Shown: piece after piece, positions 42,156 to 51,277 of the stretch
Position numbering within the stretch: position 1 is the first letter of the stretch
How the letters are laid out: each line of letters opens with the position of its first letter
DNA from: Sulfitobacter sp. CW3
GTDB taxonomy: Bacteria > Pseudomonadota > Alphaproteobacteria > Rhodobacterales > Rhodobacteraceae
DNA: 64,000 nt
NCBI RefSeq assembly: GCF_019392245.1
Contig: NZ_JAHXRL010000002.1
Coordinates: 372,001-436,000, forward strand
Direction: 5' to 3'
The notes under the pieces: generated by a model
Told to the model about the DNA's origin: nothing
The model's database searches: none
Seen by the model: the letters and a program-made list of their open reading frames with translations, nothing else
Position numbers and translations under genes: made by a program

Positions 42156-44555
42156 TTAACCGCGCAGAACGCCGCCTGTGGCTTTGGTCACTTTCTCGAC
42201 CACCTTGGCCCCGACTGCTTCGATATCGGCATCTTTCAAGGTTTGCTCAACCGGTTGCATCCGCACAGTCAACGCGAGCGATTTTTTGCCCTCGCCCAAA
42301 GCACCGCCGATGAATTCATCGAATACACGCACGTCATCAATCAGCGCCTTATCCGCGCCCATCGCGGCGTTCACCAATGTCATTGCATCGATATCGGCAT
42401 CCACCACAAAGGCGAAATCGCGTTCAACGGCTTGCAATGCGCTGGTTTTCAGCGCCGGTCGCGTCGCGCCAACTTTGCGTGGCAACGGCACCTCGGCTGG
42501 CCAGATGGTAAAGCCCATGGCCGGGCCTTTCACATCCAATGCGGCCAGCACGCGGGGGTGAATTTCACCAAACACACCCAGCACTTTTTTCGGGCCAAGG
42601 CAGATTTGACCGTGACGCCCCGGATGCCACCATTCGGCACCGTTGCGGTTGATCTGCACCTTGGCGGGTGCGCCGATGGCGGACAGCACCGCTTCGATAT
42701 CGGCCTTCACGTCGAACAGATCGACAGGCCGGGATGCACCATGCACATCCTTTGGGCCAGTGCGCCCGATCAACACGCCGCTGACCTGCAAGTGCTGTTC
42801 ACCGGGTTCGCCCCCGGTAAATACCGGACCGACCTCGAACAGGGACATATCCGGAAAACCGCGTGCCTGATTGCGCGCAACGGCTTGCAACAACGCAGGC
42901 AGCAAGGCCGGGCGCATGTGGCTCATGTCATTGCTGATCGGGTTCTCAAGACGGGTCTCGTCGGTTCCCCCACCAAACAGCGCGGCAGAGGGCTGATCGA
43001 TAAAGCTGTATGACACGCATTCATTATACCCCAACGCGGCACAGGCACGGCGCGCGGCGGCCTCGCGACGCTGCGCAGGTGACAGGATCGGTTTGGGGAT
43101 ACCTGTCGTCAGACGCGGCAAGGGGCGTCCTTCAAGCTTGGTGAGCGATGCAATACGTGCGACCTCTTCGACCAAATCAGCCTCGCCCTGCACATCGGGG
43201 CGCCAGCTGGGCACATGTGCCATATTGCCTTCAAGGCGGAAGCCAAGCGACGTCAATGTCTTGCGTTGGTCCGCTTCGGAAATTGTCATGCCTACAAGCG
43301 ACTGCACCCGCGCGGCATCCAACTTATACGCCCGCGAGAAATCTGGCACCTTGCCAGCAACCACAACTTCGGACGCTTCGCCGCCTGCATTATCAAGGAT
43401 CATCCGCGTGGCATGTTCGATCGCGTAAGGCGTCCATTCAGGGTCGATACCGCGTTCAAAACGATACCGCGCATCCGAGTTGATCTTGAGCGCGCGACCC
43501 GTATAGGCGGTGCGCACCGGATCGAAATAAGCCGCTTCGACAAAGACATTCACGGTGTCCAAAGAACAGCCGGTCTCGGCTCCGCCCATAACACCCGCGA
43601 TGCTTTCGACCTTTTCAGCGTCAGAAATCAACGTCATGCCTTCGGTAAATGTGTATTCCTTGTCGTCCAAACCCAACAAAGTCTCGCCGCCCTTGGCACG
43701 GTGAACGCGCAGCGTGTTGCCCGCGATTTTATCGGCGTCAAAGACGTGCAAAGGCCGGTTGCGGTCATAGGTGAAAAAGTTGGTCACATCGACAAGGAAC
43801 GAAATCGGGCGCAACCCGATGGCGCGCAACGCGTCTTGCAGCCACACAGGCGACGGGCCGTTCTTCACTCCACGGATCACGCGACCGTAAAAGACGGGGC
43901 ATTGGTCCAATGTGTCTTCGTCGATGGACACTGTGACGGGGCAGGGAAATGTCCCCTCGACAGCGGGGGTGTCGCGTTTTTTCAACGTACCCAAACCACG
44001 GGCCGCCAGATCGCGTGCAATGCCGCGCACGCCCAATGCATCGGGGCGGTTCGGGGTAATCGCGATCTCGATCACCGGATCAACCTTGGCCGGATCATTT
44101 TCGGCCAGCCAGTCGATGAAACGATCCCCGACATTGCCCGAGGGCAGTTCGATAATGCCGTCATGCTCTTCGGACAGTTCCAGCTCGCGCTCGGACGCCA
44201 TCATGCCAAAGCTTTCGATGCCACGGATTTTGCCGACACCAATCGTTGTATCAATCCCCGGCACGTATACGCCCGGCTTGGCCACAACCACGGTGATGCC
44301 TTCGCGGGCGTTGGGGGCACCGCAAATGATCTGCTGAACACCCTCGTCGGTTTCAACCTGACACACGCGCAAACGGTCTGCATCGGGATGCTTTTCCGCA
44401 GACTTCACATAGCCCAAGGTAAAATCCGCCAGTTTAGCACCGCGATCTTCGACGCCTTCAACCTCGAGGCCCAGATCGGTCAGCGCATAGGTGATTTCAT
44501 CAATCGACGCCGTGGTGTCGAGATGATCCTTTAGCCAAGAGAGTGTGAATTTCAT
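42156..44555 (-). CDS. pheT: phenylalanyl-tRNA synthetase beta subunit
   Basis: A 799-residue subunit of the alpha2-beta2 enzyme. Domains in order: MKFTLSWLKDHLDTTAS start, an EMAP-like tRNA-binding domain (VCQVETDEGVQQIICGAPN), B3/B4 editing domain, B5, the catalytic-like core (ACAALGYNECVSYSFID) and the C-terminal anticodon-binding domain (SLALTVRMQPVEQTL). GAGGA precedes ATG 44555. Two unrelated genes separate it from pheS on the same strand. Confidence 0.97.
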   Translation of the reverse strand: MKFTLSWLKDHLDTTASIDEITYALTDLGLEVEGVEDRGAKLADFTLGYVKSAEKHPDADRLRVCQVETDEGVQQIICGAPNAREGITVVVAKPGVYVPGIDTTIGVGKIRGIESFGMMASERELELSEEHDGIIELPSGNVGDRFIDWLAENDPAKVDPVIEIAITPNRPDALGVRGIARDLAARGLGTLKKRDTPAVEGTFPCPVTVSIDEDTLDQCPVFYGRVIRGVKNGPSPVWLQDALRAIGLRPISFLVDVTNFFTYDRNRPLHVFDADKIAGNTLRVHRAKGGETLLGLDDKEYTFTEGMTLISDAEKVESIAGVMGGAETGCSLDTVNVFVEAAYFDPVRTAYTGRALKINSDARYRFERGIDPEWTPYAIEHATRMILDNAGGEASEVVVAGKVPDFSRAYKLDAARVQSLVGMTISEADQRKTLTSLGFRLEGNMAHVPSWRPDVQGEADLVEEVARIASLTKLEGRPLPRLTTGIPKPILSPAQRREAAARRACAALGYNECVSYSFIDQPSAALFGGGTDETRLENPISNDMSHMRPALLPALLQAVARNQARGFPDMSLFEVGPVFTGGEPGEQHLQVSGVLIGRTGPKDVHGASRPVDLFDVKADIEAVLSAIGAPAKVQINRNGAEWWHPGRHGQICLGPKKVLGVFGEIHPRVLAALDVKGPAMGFTIWPAEVPLPRKVGATRPALKTSALQAVERDFAFVVDADIDAMTLVNAAMGADKALIDDVRVFDEFIGGALGEGKKSLALTVRMQPVEQTLKDADIEAVGAKVVEKVTKATGGVLRG

Positions 44556-44629
44556 CGGGTCAATCCTCGTGCAAATGCTTGGGCTAGGGCGTACCGCTTA
44601 ATCTGCGCGGGTTCAATGCGGTTAGCGCG

Positions 44630-45427
44630 TCATTCACGCGCCATCAGGTCATCCAACTGCGTGCCCAGCCAGTGTTCGGGAATAAAATGCCCGCCTGAAT
44701 GCACATCTAGCGTTACCTTGCGGCCTTGGCTGCACGTGTCCCAGACGATGTTCGTCGCTTCGGTATTGGCGCGGATCAGCCAATGTCGGGTAATCTTGCC
44801 CTGACCGCAGCGAAAGGTTTTGCGCCACAGCGCGACAGCGTTGGTTGCATCATGGCCGGGGCCACGCGGCAGGCTCATCCAGATGTCTTGCAAGCCGTGC
44901 ACATGGCGCACTTGATCGGGTGGATTAAGGCACGGGGTCGCCTGCGGGATCGTGCCCGACATGGTCATCAGCCCCGCAATTTTATCGCCCCGCGCACAGG
45001 CGTAGCGCCACGCCATCGCCGCCCCGAATGAAAACCCCGAGATGTAAATCTGGTCTGGGTCCACCGGATAGCGCGCAGCCACATCGGCCAACACGGCATC
45101 GGAAAAGTCGATGTCGGCAGGGTCGTCCTGCCAGAACCGCCACGCTCGGTTTTGCGCAGATGGGGCGATGAGCATCACCCCACGCGGTCTGGTTTCAATA
45201 CCGATCCGCGGGTGGTTCACCACCGTCTTGCCGCGCCGCAGGAAGGCGTGGAAATGCATCATTACCGGAAGGGGAGAAGTACCGTCCCAACCATCAGGCA
45301 GCAGAATGTTGTATTCGCGATTGCCTATCTTGCAGGGGATATCACCGCCGCAGGTTTGGGCCGATGCTGCGCTGGCAAAAGCCGGCAACATAAGCAGAAT
45401 GAACAACAGCCAACGGGTTAGTTTCAC
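44630..45427 (-). CDS. secreted alpha/beta hydrolase, PHB-depolymerase-like esterase
   Basis: A 265-residue exported esterase. GTG 45427 begins a signal peptide (VKLTRWLLFILLMLPAFASA) followed by CGGDIPCKIGNREYNILLPDGW. The nucleophile is in YISGFSFGAAMAW; an aspartate and GGHFIPEHW complete the triad. Related proteins are annotated as polyhydroxybutyrate depolymerases or feruloyl-esterase-like enzymes. The GTG overlaps the yrhK stop (GTGA), so the two are translationally coupled. Confidence 0.85.
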   Translation of the reverse strand: MKLTRWLLFILLMLPAFASAASAQTCGGDIPCKIGNREYNILLPDGWDGTSPLPVMMHFHAFLRRGKTVVNHPRIGIETRPRGVMLIAPSAQNRAWRFWQDDPADIDFSDAVLADVAARYPVDPDQIYISGFSFGAAMAWRYACARGDKIAGLMTMSGTIPQATPCLNPPDQVRHVHGLQDIWMSLPRGPGHDATNAVALWRKTFRCGQGKITRHWLIRANTEATNIVWDTCSQGRKVTLDVHSGGHFIPEHWLGTQLDDLMARE

Positions 45428-45702
45428 TTCGCTCTTTCCGCGAGGTCTTTGACATCGTCCATCCGGTACAGCTTGATCTCGCGCACCAATCGCAAGGTCG
45501 GCTTTGCCGCGAACAGAAACGACCCGATCAGGAAAAACCACGTAGCGGGTATCTGCTCTGTCTCGAAAAAAAACAGAATGGACCCGACGATGAAGCAAAT
45601 GGCAGCCATGAAATCCACGAAGGTATAGACAAGTTCGAACCGCGCATAGACGGTTCGGCTGGCATCTGATGACTCGCGGCTACTATGACGGAAAAGCTTC
45701 AC
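45424..45702 (-). CDS. YrhK-domain membrane protein
   Basis: A 92-residue protein with a YrhK domain: FVDFMAAICFIVGSILFFFE and WFFLIGSFLFAAKPTLRLVREIKL form two membrane helices. GTG 45702 has GGAG eight bases upstream. It lies 29 bases after pheS and overlaps the esterase gene. Function unknown. Confidence 0.85.
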   Translation of the reverse strand: MKLFRHSSRESSDASRTVYARFELVYTFVDFMAAICFIVGSILFFFETEQIPATWFFLIGSFLFAAKPTLRLVREIKLYRMDDVKDLAERAK

Positions 45703-45731
45703 TTTAAGGTCTCCGATAACGCGGGCTTTGC

Positions 45732-46805
45732 TTACCTACTCAAACCACCATGCAAGTTCGGCTGGTCAAGGCTGGCGAACCCGTAGTGGCGCAGCCAGCG
45801 CAGGTCTGAATCAAAGAAAGCGCGCAGGTCGGGGATGCCGTATTTCAGCATCGCGATGCGGTCGATGCCCATGCCAAAGGCAAAGCCCTGCCATTCAGCC
45901 GGGTCGATCCCGCCCGCTTGCAGCACCTTGGGGTGGACCATGCCGGAACCAAGGACTTCCATCCAGCCGTCACCTTCGCCGATGCGCAACTGGCCGTCGA
46001 CCCAGGAACACTGGATGTCGACCTCGGCCGATGGTTCGGTGAACGGGAAGTGCGAGGCGCGGAAACGGGTTTTGATGCCGTCGACCTCAAAGAACGCGGC
46101 AAAGAATTCTTCGAGCGTCCATTTCAGGTTCGCCATCGAGATGTCTTTGTCGATCGCCAGACCTTCGACCTGATGGAACATCGGCGTGTGGGTCTGGTCG
46201 TAATCGGCGCGGTACACACCACCGGGGCAAATGATGCGCAGGGGCGCGCCTTGGGCCTCCATCGTGCGGATTTGCACGGGGCTGGTGTGCGTGCGCAATA
46301 CATGCGGCGGACGGTCGTCGCCCTCGGCGCGGGCCATGTAAAACGTGTCCATCTCGGCGCGCGCGGGGTGGTGGCCGGGGATGTTCAGCGCGTCAAAGTT
46401 ATACCAATCCGTGTCGATGCGCGGCCCTTCGGCAACGGAAAAACCCAGCTCGGCAAAGATTGCGGTGACTTCTTCCGTCACCTGACTGACGGGGTGGATC
46501 GTGCCCTGACGTGTGCCACGGCTGGGCAATGTCACGTCCAGCCATTCGCTGCGCAGACGCTCGTCCAGCGCGGCATCACCCAAAGCCGCCTTTTTGGCAG
46601 CAAGGGCCGAGTTGATCTCGTCTTTCAGCGCATTCAGTGCGGGGCCAACGGTCTGGCGTTCTTCCGGGGTCATCTTGCCCAGTTCACGCATTTTCAACGC
46701 GACTTCGCCCTTTTTACCCACGGCGGCCAGACGGATGTCTTCCAGCCCGGCTTCGTCAGCGGCACCAGCGATCTGGCCCAGATATTTCGCTTTCAGGTCG
46801 TCCAT
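45732..46805 (-). CDS. pheS: phenylalanyl-tRNA synthetase alpha subunit
   Basis: A 357-residue catalytic subunit. The N-terminal coiled coil ([26 protein letters not shown]) is followed by [28 protein letters not shown] and the class II core [30 protein letters not shown] (read in parts), with [19 protein letters not shown] and [20 protein letters not shown] at the active site. ATG 46805 has GAGG upstream; the frame is open to 46886. It follows rplT after a terminator. Confidence 0.97.
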   Translation of the reverse strand: MDDLKAKYLGQIAGAADEAGLEDIRLAAVGKKGEVALKMRELGKMTPEERQTVGPALNALKDEINSALAAKKAALGDAALDERLRSEWLDVTLPSRGTRQGTIHPVSQVTEEVTAIFAELGFSVAEGPRIDTDWYNFDALNIPGHHPARAEMDTFYMARAEGDDRPPHVLRTHTSPVQIRTMEAQGAPLRIICPGGVYRADYDQTHTPMFHQVEGLAIDKDISMANLKWTLEEFFAAFFEVDGIKTRFRASHFPFTEPSAEVDIQCSWVDGQLRIGEGDGWMEVLGSGMVHPKVLQAGGIDPAEWQGFAFGMGIDRIAMLKYGIPDLRAFFDSDLRWLRHYGFASLDQPNLHGGLSR

Positions 46806-46897
46806 ATCGGCCTCATGTCTTTTGTTCTGGCTGGTGCTACCAGAATTGCGCCCGAATACAAGGCGGCGTGGCAAAAACCGCGCCACCCCACAACGTA

Positions 46898-46927
46898 AAA
46901 CGCCGCCCTGAGATCAGAGCGGCGTTT
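46898..46927 (-). terminator. terminator or attenuator between rplT and pheS
   Basis: AAACGCCGC and GCGGCGTTT form a 9-base stem with a 12-base loop, followed on the minus strand by TTTTAC. It lies 27 bases after the rplT stop and 90 bases before pheS, a place where some bacteria attenuate pheST transcription; no leader peptide was looked for in detail. Confidence 0.75.
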
Positions 46928-46953
46928 CATTATTTCTAAGATGCGAATGGCGC

Positions 46954-47319
46954 TTACGCGGCCAGTGCGTCTTGTGCTTGCTTAACAATTGCACCGAACG
47001 CGTCTGGTTCATTCACGGCCAGATCGGCCAGAACCTTGCGGTCTACTTCGACGCCTGCAAGGGACAGACCATTGATAAAGCGGCTGTATGTCAGCGCTTC
47101 GTCATGGCTGCGCACAGCAGCGTTGATCCGCTGGATCCACAATGCGCGGAAGTTGCGCTTGCGATTCTTGCGGTCACGGGTTGCATATTGGTTTGCTTTG
47201 TCGACGGCTTGACGCGCGACCTTAAAGGTATTCTTGCGGCGGCCATAGTAACCTTTGGCTGCTTTAATTACCTTCTTGTGACGGGCGTGGGTGACGACAC
47301 CACCTTTTGTACGGGACAT
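46954..47319 (-). CDS. rplT: 50S ribosomal protein L20
   Basis: A 121-residue basic protein ([30 protein letters not shown]...) binding 23S rRNA and needed early in 50S assembly. Length and wording are typical. AGGAG precedes the ATG. It follows rpmI by 15 bases. Confidence 0.98.
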   Translation of the reverse strand: MSRTKGGVVTHARHKKVIKAAKGYYGRRKNTFKVARQAVDKANQYATRDRKNRKRNFRALWIQRINAAVRSHDEALTYSRFINGLSLAGVEVDRKVLADLAVNEPDAFGAIVKQAQDALAA

Positions 47320-47334
47320 ATCGGCTCTCCTATC

Positions 47335-47535
47335 TTAGCGGTCGTAGGGCATGAAGCCCTTGATGATCTTTGCATCTGGCGCAGACAATGCTGTCGTGCC
47401 ACGTGCGTTGCGCAGGAACTTGTTGCTCCGCTTGATCATGCCGTGCTGTTTGCCGGCCTGACTGCCGATGACCTTACCGGTCGCCGATACTTTAAAGCGC
47501 TTCTTAGCGCTCGACTTGGTCTTCATCTTGGGCAT
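47335..47535 (-). CDS. rpmI: 50S ribosomal protein L35
   Basis: A 66-residue protein ([21 protein letters not shown]...) with the L35 signature. AAGGAG precedes the ATG. infC, which often precedes rpmI, is not here. Confidence 0.98.
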   Translation of the reverse strand: MPKMKTKSSAKKRFKVSATGKVIGSQAGKQHGMIKRSNKFLRNARGTTALSAPDAKIIKGFMPYDR

Positions 47536-47652
47536 TTCCGTCTCCTTGACTTGAGTTCGGTAGATGCGCGACTCGGCATGCCACGTGGGCCGGACGCGCG
47601 GAACGAAGCTGGCGTATAGGTCGGACCGGGAATTATGGCAAGCCCAAAAGCG

Positions 47653-47880
47653 TTACCAGAATTTGTACCGGGCGATCACATGCACGATCGCATCGGGAAT
47701 ATCGCTCGGTCCGTACCCCTCGGGGTGGCTGATCAGGGCATATACAATCAACCCGACCGCGATCACCAAAGTGACAACCGAAACGCGCGGCGCGCGGCTG
47801 TCGGCAAACGCGGACACCATGGATGGGATCGACAGCACAGCAAGGGCAAGACCCAGAACCAAAGCAAGATCAGTGTCCAT
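47653..47880 (-). CDS. small conserved two-helix membrane protein
   Basis: A 75-residue protein with two hydrophobic helices (LALVLGLALAVLSIPSMVSAF and VVTLVIAVGLIVYALIS) and a C-terminal IPDAIVHVIARYKFW. I recall similar small proteins beside pyk in other Rhodobacterales but know no named family. It starts 44 bases after the pyk stop, so is probably co-transcribed. AAGGG lies upstream at a slightly long distance. Confidence 0.65.
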   Translation of the reverse strand: MDTDLALVLGLALAVLSIPSMVSAFADSRAPRVSVVTLVIAVGLIVYALISHPEGYGPSDIPDAIVHVIARYKFW

Positions 47881-47924
47881 GGAATGTTCGCCCTTACCGA
47901 ATTAATGTCACCTTGCGGCGCAGG

Positions 47925-49370
47925 TTAGTCCGGATCGGCGCTGAAAATCAAACTTTCATCGCAAGGTGCAACGCGCAAGATGTTCGTACTGCCTTCGACG
48001 TTGAAGGGCACGCCCGCTACCACAACCACCATATCTTCCGGCTCGGCATAGCCTTCGTCGCGGGCGGCACGCACGGCGCTGACAACGGCCTTTTTGAACC
48101 GGTCAAGCCGTTCGGTGACGACGCAGTTGGTACCCCAGCTGAGCGTAAGCCGGCCGGCAGTCTTGGCAAGTGGTGTCAGCGCGATAATTGGCACCCGAGG
48201 ACGTTCGCGGGCGATCAACAGGCCCGTTGTACCGCTTTGGGTGAAACAGCAGATCGCCTTGATGTTTGTGGTTTCAGCGATCTCGCGCGCGGCCGCGACA
48301 ATACCGTCCGCAACCGTCATACGGTCAGCGGTACGCGATGCTTCGATGATCTGCGTATATGTGGGGTCAAGCTCGACCTCGGTGGCGACATTGTCCATCG
48401 TCCGTACAGCTTCGATTGGATAAGAACCGGCAGCGGATTCTGCGGACAACATCACCGCATCGGCCCCTTCGTAAATGGCGGTGGCCACATCCGAGACTTC
48501 GGCACGGGTTGGCATCGGGCTTTCGATCATCGATTCCAACATCTGCGTCGCAACGATGACCGGCTTTGCCGCCGCACGACATTTGCGGACCAGACGTTTC
48601 TGGATCGGCGGGACGTTCTGGATCGGCAGCTCGACCCCCAAATCGCCGCGCGCCACCATGATGCCGTCGCTGACCTCTAGAATATCTTCAAACCGGGCAA
48701 CCGCAGATGGCTTTTCGATTTTGGACAGCAACGCAGCACGACCCTTGGCCAGTTTGCGCGCCTCAAGAACGTCTTCGGGGCGCTGAACAAAGCTGAGCGC
48801 GAGCCAGTCGACACCCAGTTCGCAGACGAACTCTAGATCAGCGCGGTCTTTGTCAGACAGCGCCGCAAGGGGCAGCACCACATCTGGCACGTTCACGCCT
48901 TTGCGGTTCGAAATCACGCCCCCGATCACCACTTCGCAATTGGCAAAATCAGCACCGCAATCTTTGACCTTAAGACGGATTTTACCGTCATTTACCAAAA
49001 GGCTTGCACCGGGTTCCAGCGCCTGAAAAATCTCGGGGTGGGGCAAGCATACGCGGCTTGCGTTGCCTTCTGCCTCGTCCAGATCCAACCGGAATGGCGC
49101 GCCTTCGACCAACAGCTCGCTGTCGCCCGCAAACACACCAACGCGCAGCTTTGGCCCCTGAAGATCGGCAAGAATACCGATGGTCGATCCGGTTTCCTTT
49201 TCGACCTGCCGGATAATCTTATGCTTGATGCGAATTTCATCATGGCTGCCGTGGCTCATGTTCAGGCGAAACACATCCGCACCCGCCGCATGCAAAGCCG
49301 AGATCATCTCATGCGTATCAGAGGCAGGCCCCAAGGTAGCGACTATTTTTACATTGCGTGTGCGTTTCAT
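47925..49370 (-). CDS. pyk: pyruvate kinase
   Basis: A 481-residue glycolytic enzyme converting phosphoenolpyruvate and ADP to pyruvate and ATP. Start RNVKIVATLGPASD, FRLNMSHGSHDEI, then LLSKIEKPSAVARFEDIL and IMVARGDLGVELP (metal and substrate sites), VIVATQMLESMIESPMPTRAEVSDVATAI and a C-terminal allosteric domain. The start lacks a strong ribosome site. It heads the minus-strand block with rpmI and rplT downstream. Confidence 0.97.
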   Translation of the reverse strand: MKRTRNVKIVATLGPASDTHEMISALHAAGADVFRLNMSHGSHDEIRIKHKIIRQVEKETGSTIGILADLQGPKLRVGVFAGDSELLVEGAPFRLDLDEAEGNASRVCLPHPEIFQALEPGASLLVNDGKIRLKVKDCGADFANCEVVIGGVISNRKGVNVPDVVLPLAALSDKDRADLEFVCELGVDWLALSFVQRPEDVLEARKLAKGRAALLSKIEKPSAVARFEDILEVSDGIMVARGDLGVELPIQNVPPIQKRLVRKCRAAAKPVIVATQMLESMIESPMPTRAEVSDVATAIYEGADAVMLSAESAAGSYPIEAVRTMDNVATEVELDPTYTQIIEASRTADRMTVADGIVAAAREIAETTNIKAICCFTQSGTTGLLIARERPRVPIIALTPLAKTAGRLTLSWGTNCVVTERLDRFKKAVVSAVRAARDEGYAEPEDMVVVVAGVPFNVEGSTNILRVAPCDESLIFSADPD

Positions 49371-49681
49371 ACTTTACGTCATCCTTCGTCAGCCGGGCCG
49401 GTCATTGGCCCCAAATTTACCCAAGTTCACCCTTCTTTAGCACGGGAGTCGCCCAGAGGGGATAGTAAATAGGTTAGCGGTAACATCAATCGCGCAATGC
49501 GGCCCACAATACCCGTCGCCTGCCCCTCGCGTAGAACTATACGTCAAATGGTTTCAGCAATATGACCGGCATCGCCTTTTCAAACGAACTGCGCGATGAT
49601 CTAGCCGCAGCTGCCACTGGTCCCGATCCTTGACACCACGCGGACCCAAGCCCAACTTTGATCTCAAACAGGAGAGACATC
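49371..49681. other. 311-base spacer between pyk and the DUF1244 gene
   Basis: This is the largest gene-free gap. It must hold the divergent promoters. The only frame that looks possible is a 23-codon peptide at 49562-49633 (MTGIAFSNELRDDLAAA...), which I could not assign; it has no clear ribosome site. I see no repeat or strong hairpin. Confidence 0.5.
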
Positions 49682-49993
49682 ATGCCCACACAAACCGAGA
49701 TCGAACTGCAAGCCGCCGCCTTTCGCCGCCTGAAACAACACCTAATGCAAGACCGCACCGATGTGCAGAACATCGACATGATGAATTTGGCCGGGTTTTG
49801 CCGGAACTGCCTGTCGCGCTGGTATCAAGAAGCCGCTGCCGAACGCGGCATCGACATGGGCAAAGAAGAAGCCCGCGAGCTGTTTTACGGCATGACAATG
49901 GACGAGTGGAAAGCCAACTACCAAACGGATGCCAAACCCGAGAAGCAAGAGGCGTTCAAAGTCGCGTTCGAGGAAAATGTCGGCCAAAAATAG
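49682..49993 (+). CDS. DUF1244 domain protein
   Basis: A 103-residue protein of the DUF1244 family: AFRRLKQHLMQDRTDVQNIDMMNLAGFCRNCLSRWYQEAA and GMTMDEWKANYQ are the conserved elements, with a cysteine pair in FCRNC that could bind a metal. Function not established. AGGAG precedes ATG 49682. It ends before a convergent hairpin. Confidence 0.88.
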   Translation: MPTQTEIELQAAAFRRLKQHLMQDRTDVQNIDMMNLAGFCRNCLSRWYQEAAAERGIDMGKEEARELFYGMTMDEWKANYQTDAKPEKQEAFKVAFEENVGQK

Positions 49994-50040
49994 CGCTTTC
50001 ACGTTGTAGAAGCTGACCGGATTCTGGCGGTCCGTGAATA

Positions 50041-50065
50041 TGCGGAAGGCGTTGTGCCTTCCGCA
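50041..50065. terminator. hairpin between convergent DUF1244 and GST genes
   Basis: TGCGGAAGGC and GCCTTCCGCA form a perfect 10-base stem with loop GTTGT. The following T-run is weak. Confidence 0.7.
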
Positions 50066-50084
50066 ACATTTGACCCATTAGCGG

Positions 50085-51029
50085 TCAGACTACATCGACG
50101 CGGTAACCGGAACGCGGGAAATGCACACAAACCGTGCCAACCTCGTCAGAGCTCCGCTCGATTGCGATACTCTCGGCATTTGCAAAACGGACGGTGCCAG
50201 CGACCGGTTGCTCGCCACCGTTAACGTCAGGCATCACTGTGACAGGCATACCCACCTCAAGCCCCTGAGGTTCGTTCGCGGCCACACCCGTTTCTGAAAC
50301 AGGCCCCAGATCGCGGGCAAGCGCAATGGCATCTTGCGGGTCTAGCGCAATCTGGGTGCCATGGCCGACTGCCTGAATATTCTCTTCCCAACGTACCAGA
50401 TGGGTGAATTCCGACAGGAATGAAGGACCATCCGCCCAGCGCCCGCGCAAAAACCACACGACATGATAAAACTGCGCATCAATCGCGGCAGGTGCCTGTC
50501 CCAACAAAAAGTCGCGACCGTCCGACAGTTGCGCATTAAGCCACGACAAAGGCGCACGTACTTGCGCAACAAGATGCGGCAAATCGGCATTGGCCTTTCG
50601 CAATCCTTCGGCCCAGTCTTCGCCCAGATAAAGCCGCCCGCGGTCCGCCGCGAAATCTTTGTCCAGCTTATCCCCAGCCGATCCCAGAACATGCCTGACC
50701 GTCTGATCGAACAAGGCACCATCGGTCCACCGGCTAAGGCACCACATCAGGCCCTGATCGTCTGTCGGCATAAGGGTCGGCGACGGAAACCGCCGGTCAA
50801 GTTCGCGGATGATACATTGGCTATCGCAATAAATATCAGCCCCGATTTGCATCACGGGCGTCCGACGGTAGCCCCCTGTCAAGGTCGTCAGCATCGGCTT
50901 GGGCGGCAACCGCGGGATCTCAACATTGCGCCACGTCAAACCTTTGATACCAAAAACGACCCTCACCTTCTCAGCAACAGGTGATTGCGGGTAGGCGTGA
51001 AAAATAACTTCGGAGCTTGGGGCAGGCAC
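50085..51029 (-). CDS. glutathione S-transferase family protein with C-terminal extension
   Basis: About 314 residues. The N-terminal thioredoxin-like half reads VIFHAYPQSPVAEKVRVVFGIKGLTW, with GYRRTPVMQIGADIYCDSQCIIRELD at the glutathione site. The helical half contains FLLGQAPAAIDAQFYHVVWF. A further ~70 residues (from LEVGMPVTVMPDVNGG to the end) look like a small beta domain absent from ordinary GSTs. I prefer GTG 51029, preceded by AAGGA; the frame extends to a GTG at 51068. Confidence 0.82.
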   Translation of the reverse strand: MPAPSSEVIFHAYPQSPVAEKVRVVFGIKGLTWRNVEIPRLPPKPMLTTLTGGYRRTPVMQIGADIYCDSQCIIRELDRRFPSPTLMPTDDQGLMWCLSRWTDGALFDQTVRHVLGSAGDKLDKDFAADRGRLYLGEDWAEGLRKANADLPHLVAQVRAPLSWLNAQLSDGRDFLLGQAPAAIDAQFYHVVWFLRGRWADGPSFLSEFTHLVRWEENIQAVGHGTQIALDPQDAIALARDLGPVSETGVAANEPQGLEVGMPVTVMPDVNGGEQPVAGTVRFANAESIAIERSSDEVGTVCVHFPRSGYRVDVV

Positions 51030-51180
51030 TTGGAAATCCTTATTGTTTTGCGGCCCAACCCATAGCACCCCTCACCTGACCGAGATAGCCTCTTACATTG
51101 CCACCCGACGGTGCCAGTTTAACCGCAAGGGTCTGGCGAAATATCACGGCGGGTTTGAAGTTTCAGGCACAAGGCCAAGC

Positions 51181-51194
51181 TGGGTTCGAACCCA
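51181..51194. promoter_or_regulatory. perfect palindrome upstream of the GST gene
   Basis: TGGGTTCGAACCCA is a perfect 14-base palindrome 152 bases upstream of the GST start, in an otherwise empty spacer. It looks like a tRNA T-arm at first glance but the stem does not fit. A regulator site is possible. Confidence 0.3.
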
Positions 51195-51227
51195 AACAAA
51201 TTCGGTGAATATCGGCGGCTTAGAAAC

Positions 51228-51253
51228 AGGAACGCTGCATCAACAGCGTTCCT
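51228..51253 (-). terminator. terminator of the dgcN-dgcA-dat cluster
   Basis: AGGAACGCTG and CAGCGTTCCT form a perfect 10-base stem with a 6-base loop, 25 bases past the dat stop, followed on the minus strand by GTTTCT. Confidence 0.8.
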
Positions 51254-51277
51254 GATCATGCGACCATAGACAGTGGC

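Noticed and set aside
43215..44534. 439-codon plus-strand frame opposite pheT
   Set aside because: Fully covered by the well-conserved pheT on the other strand; composition is that of a shadow frame.
49562..49633. 23-codon ORF MTGIAFSNELRDDLAAA... before the DUF1244 gene
   Set aside because: Too short, no clear ribosome site and no recognisable relative.
51170..51200. Possible tRNA remnant around GGGTTCGAACCC
   Set aside because: The T-arm stem would have mismatches at the third pair and no acceptor, D or anticodon arm lies upstream; kept only as a palindrome.
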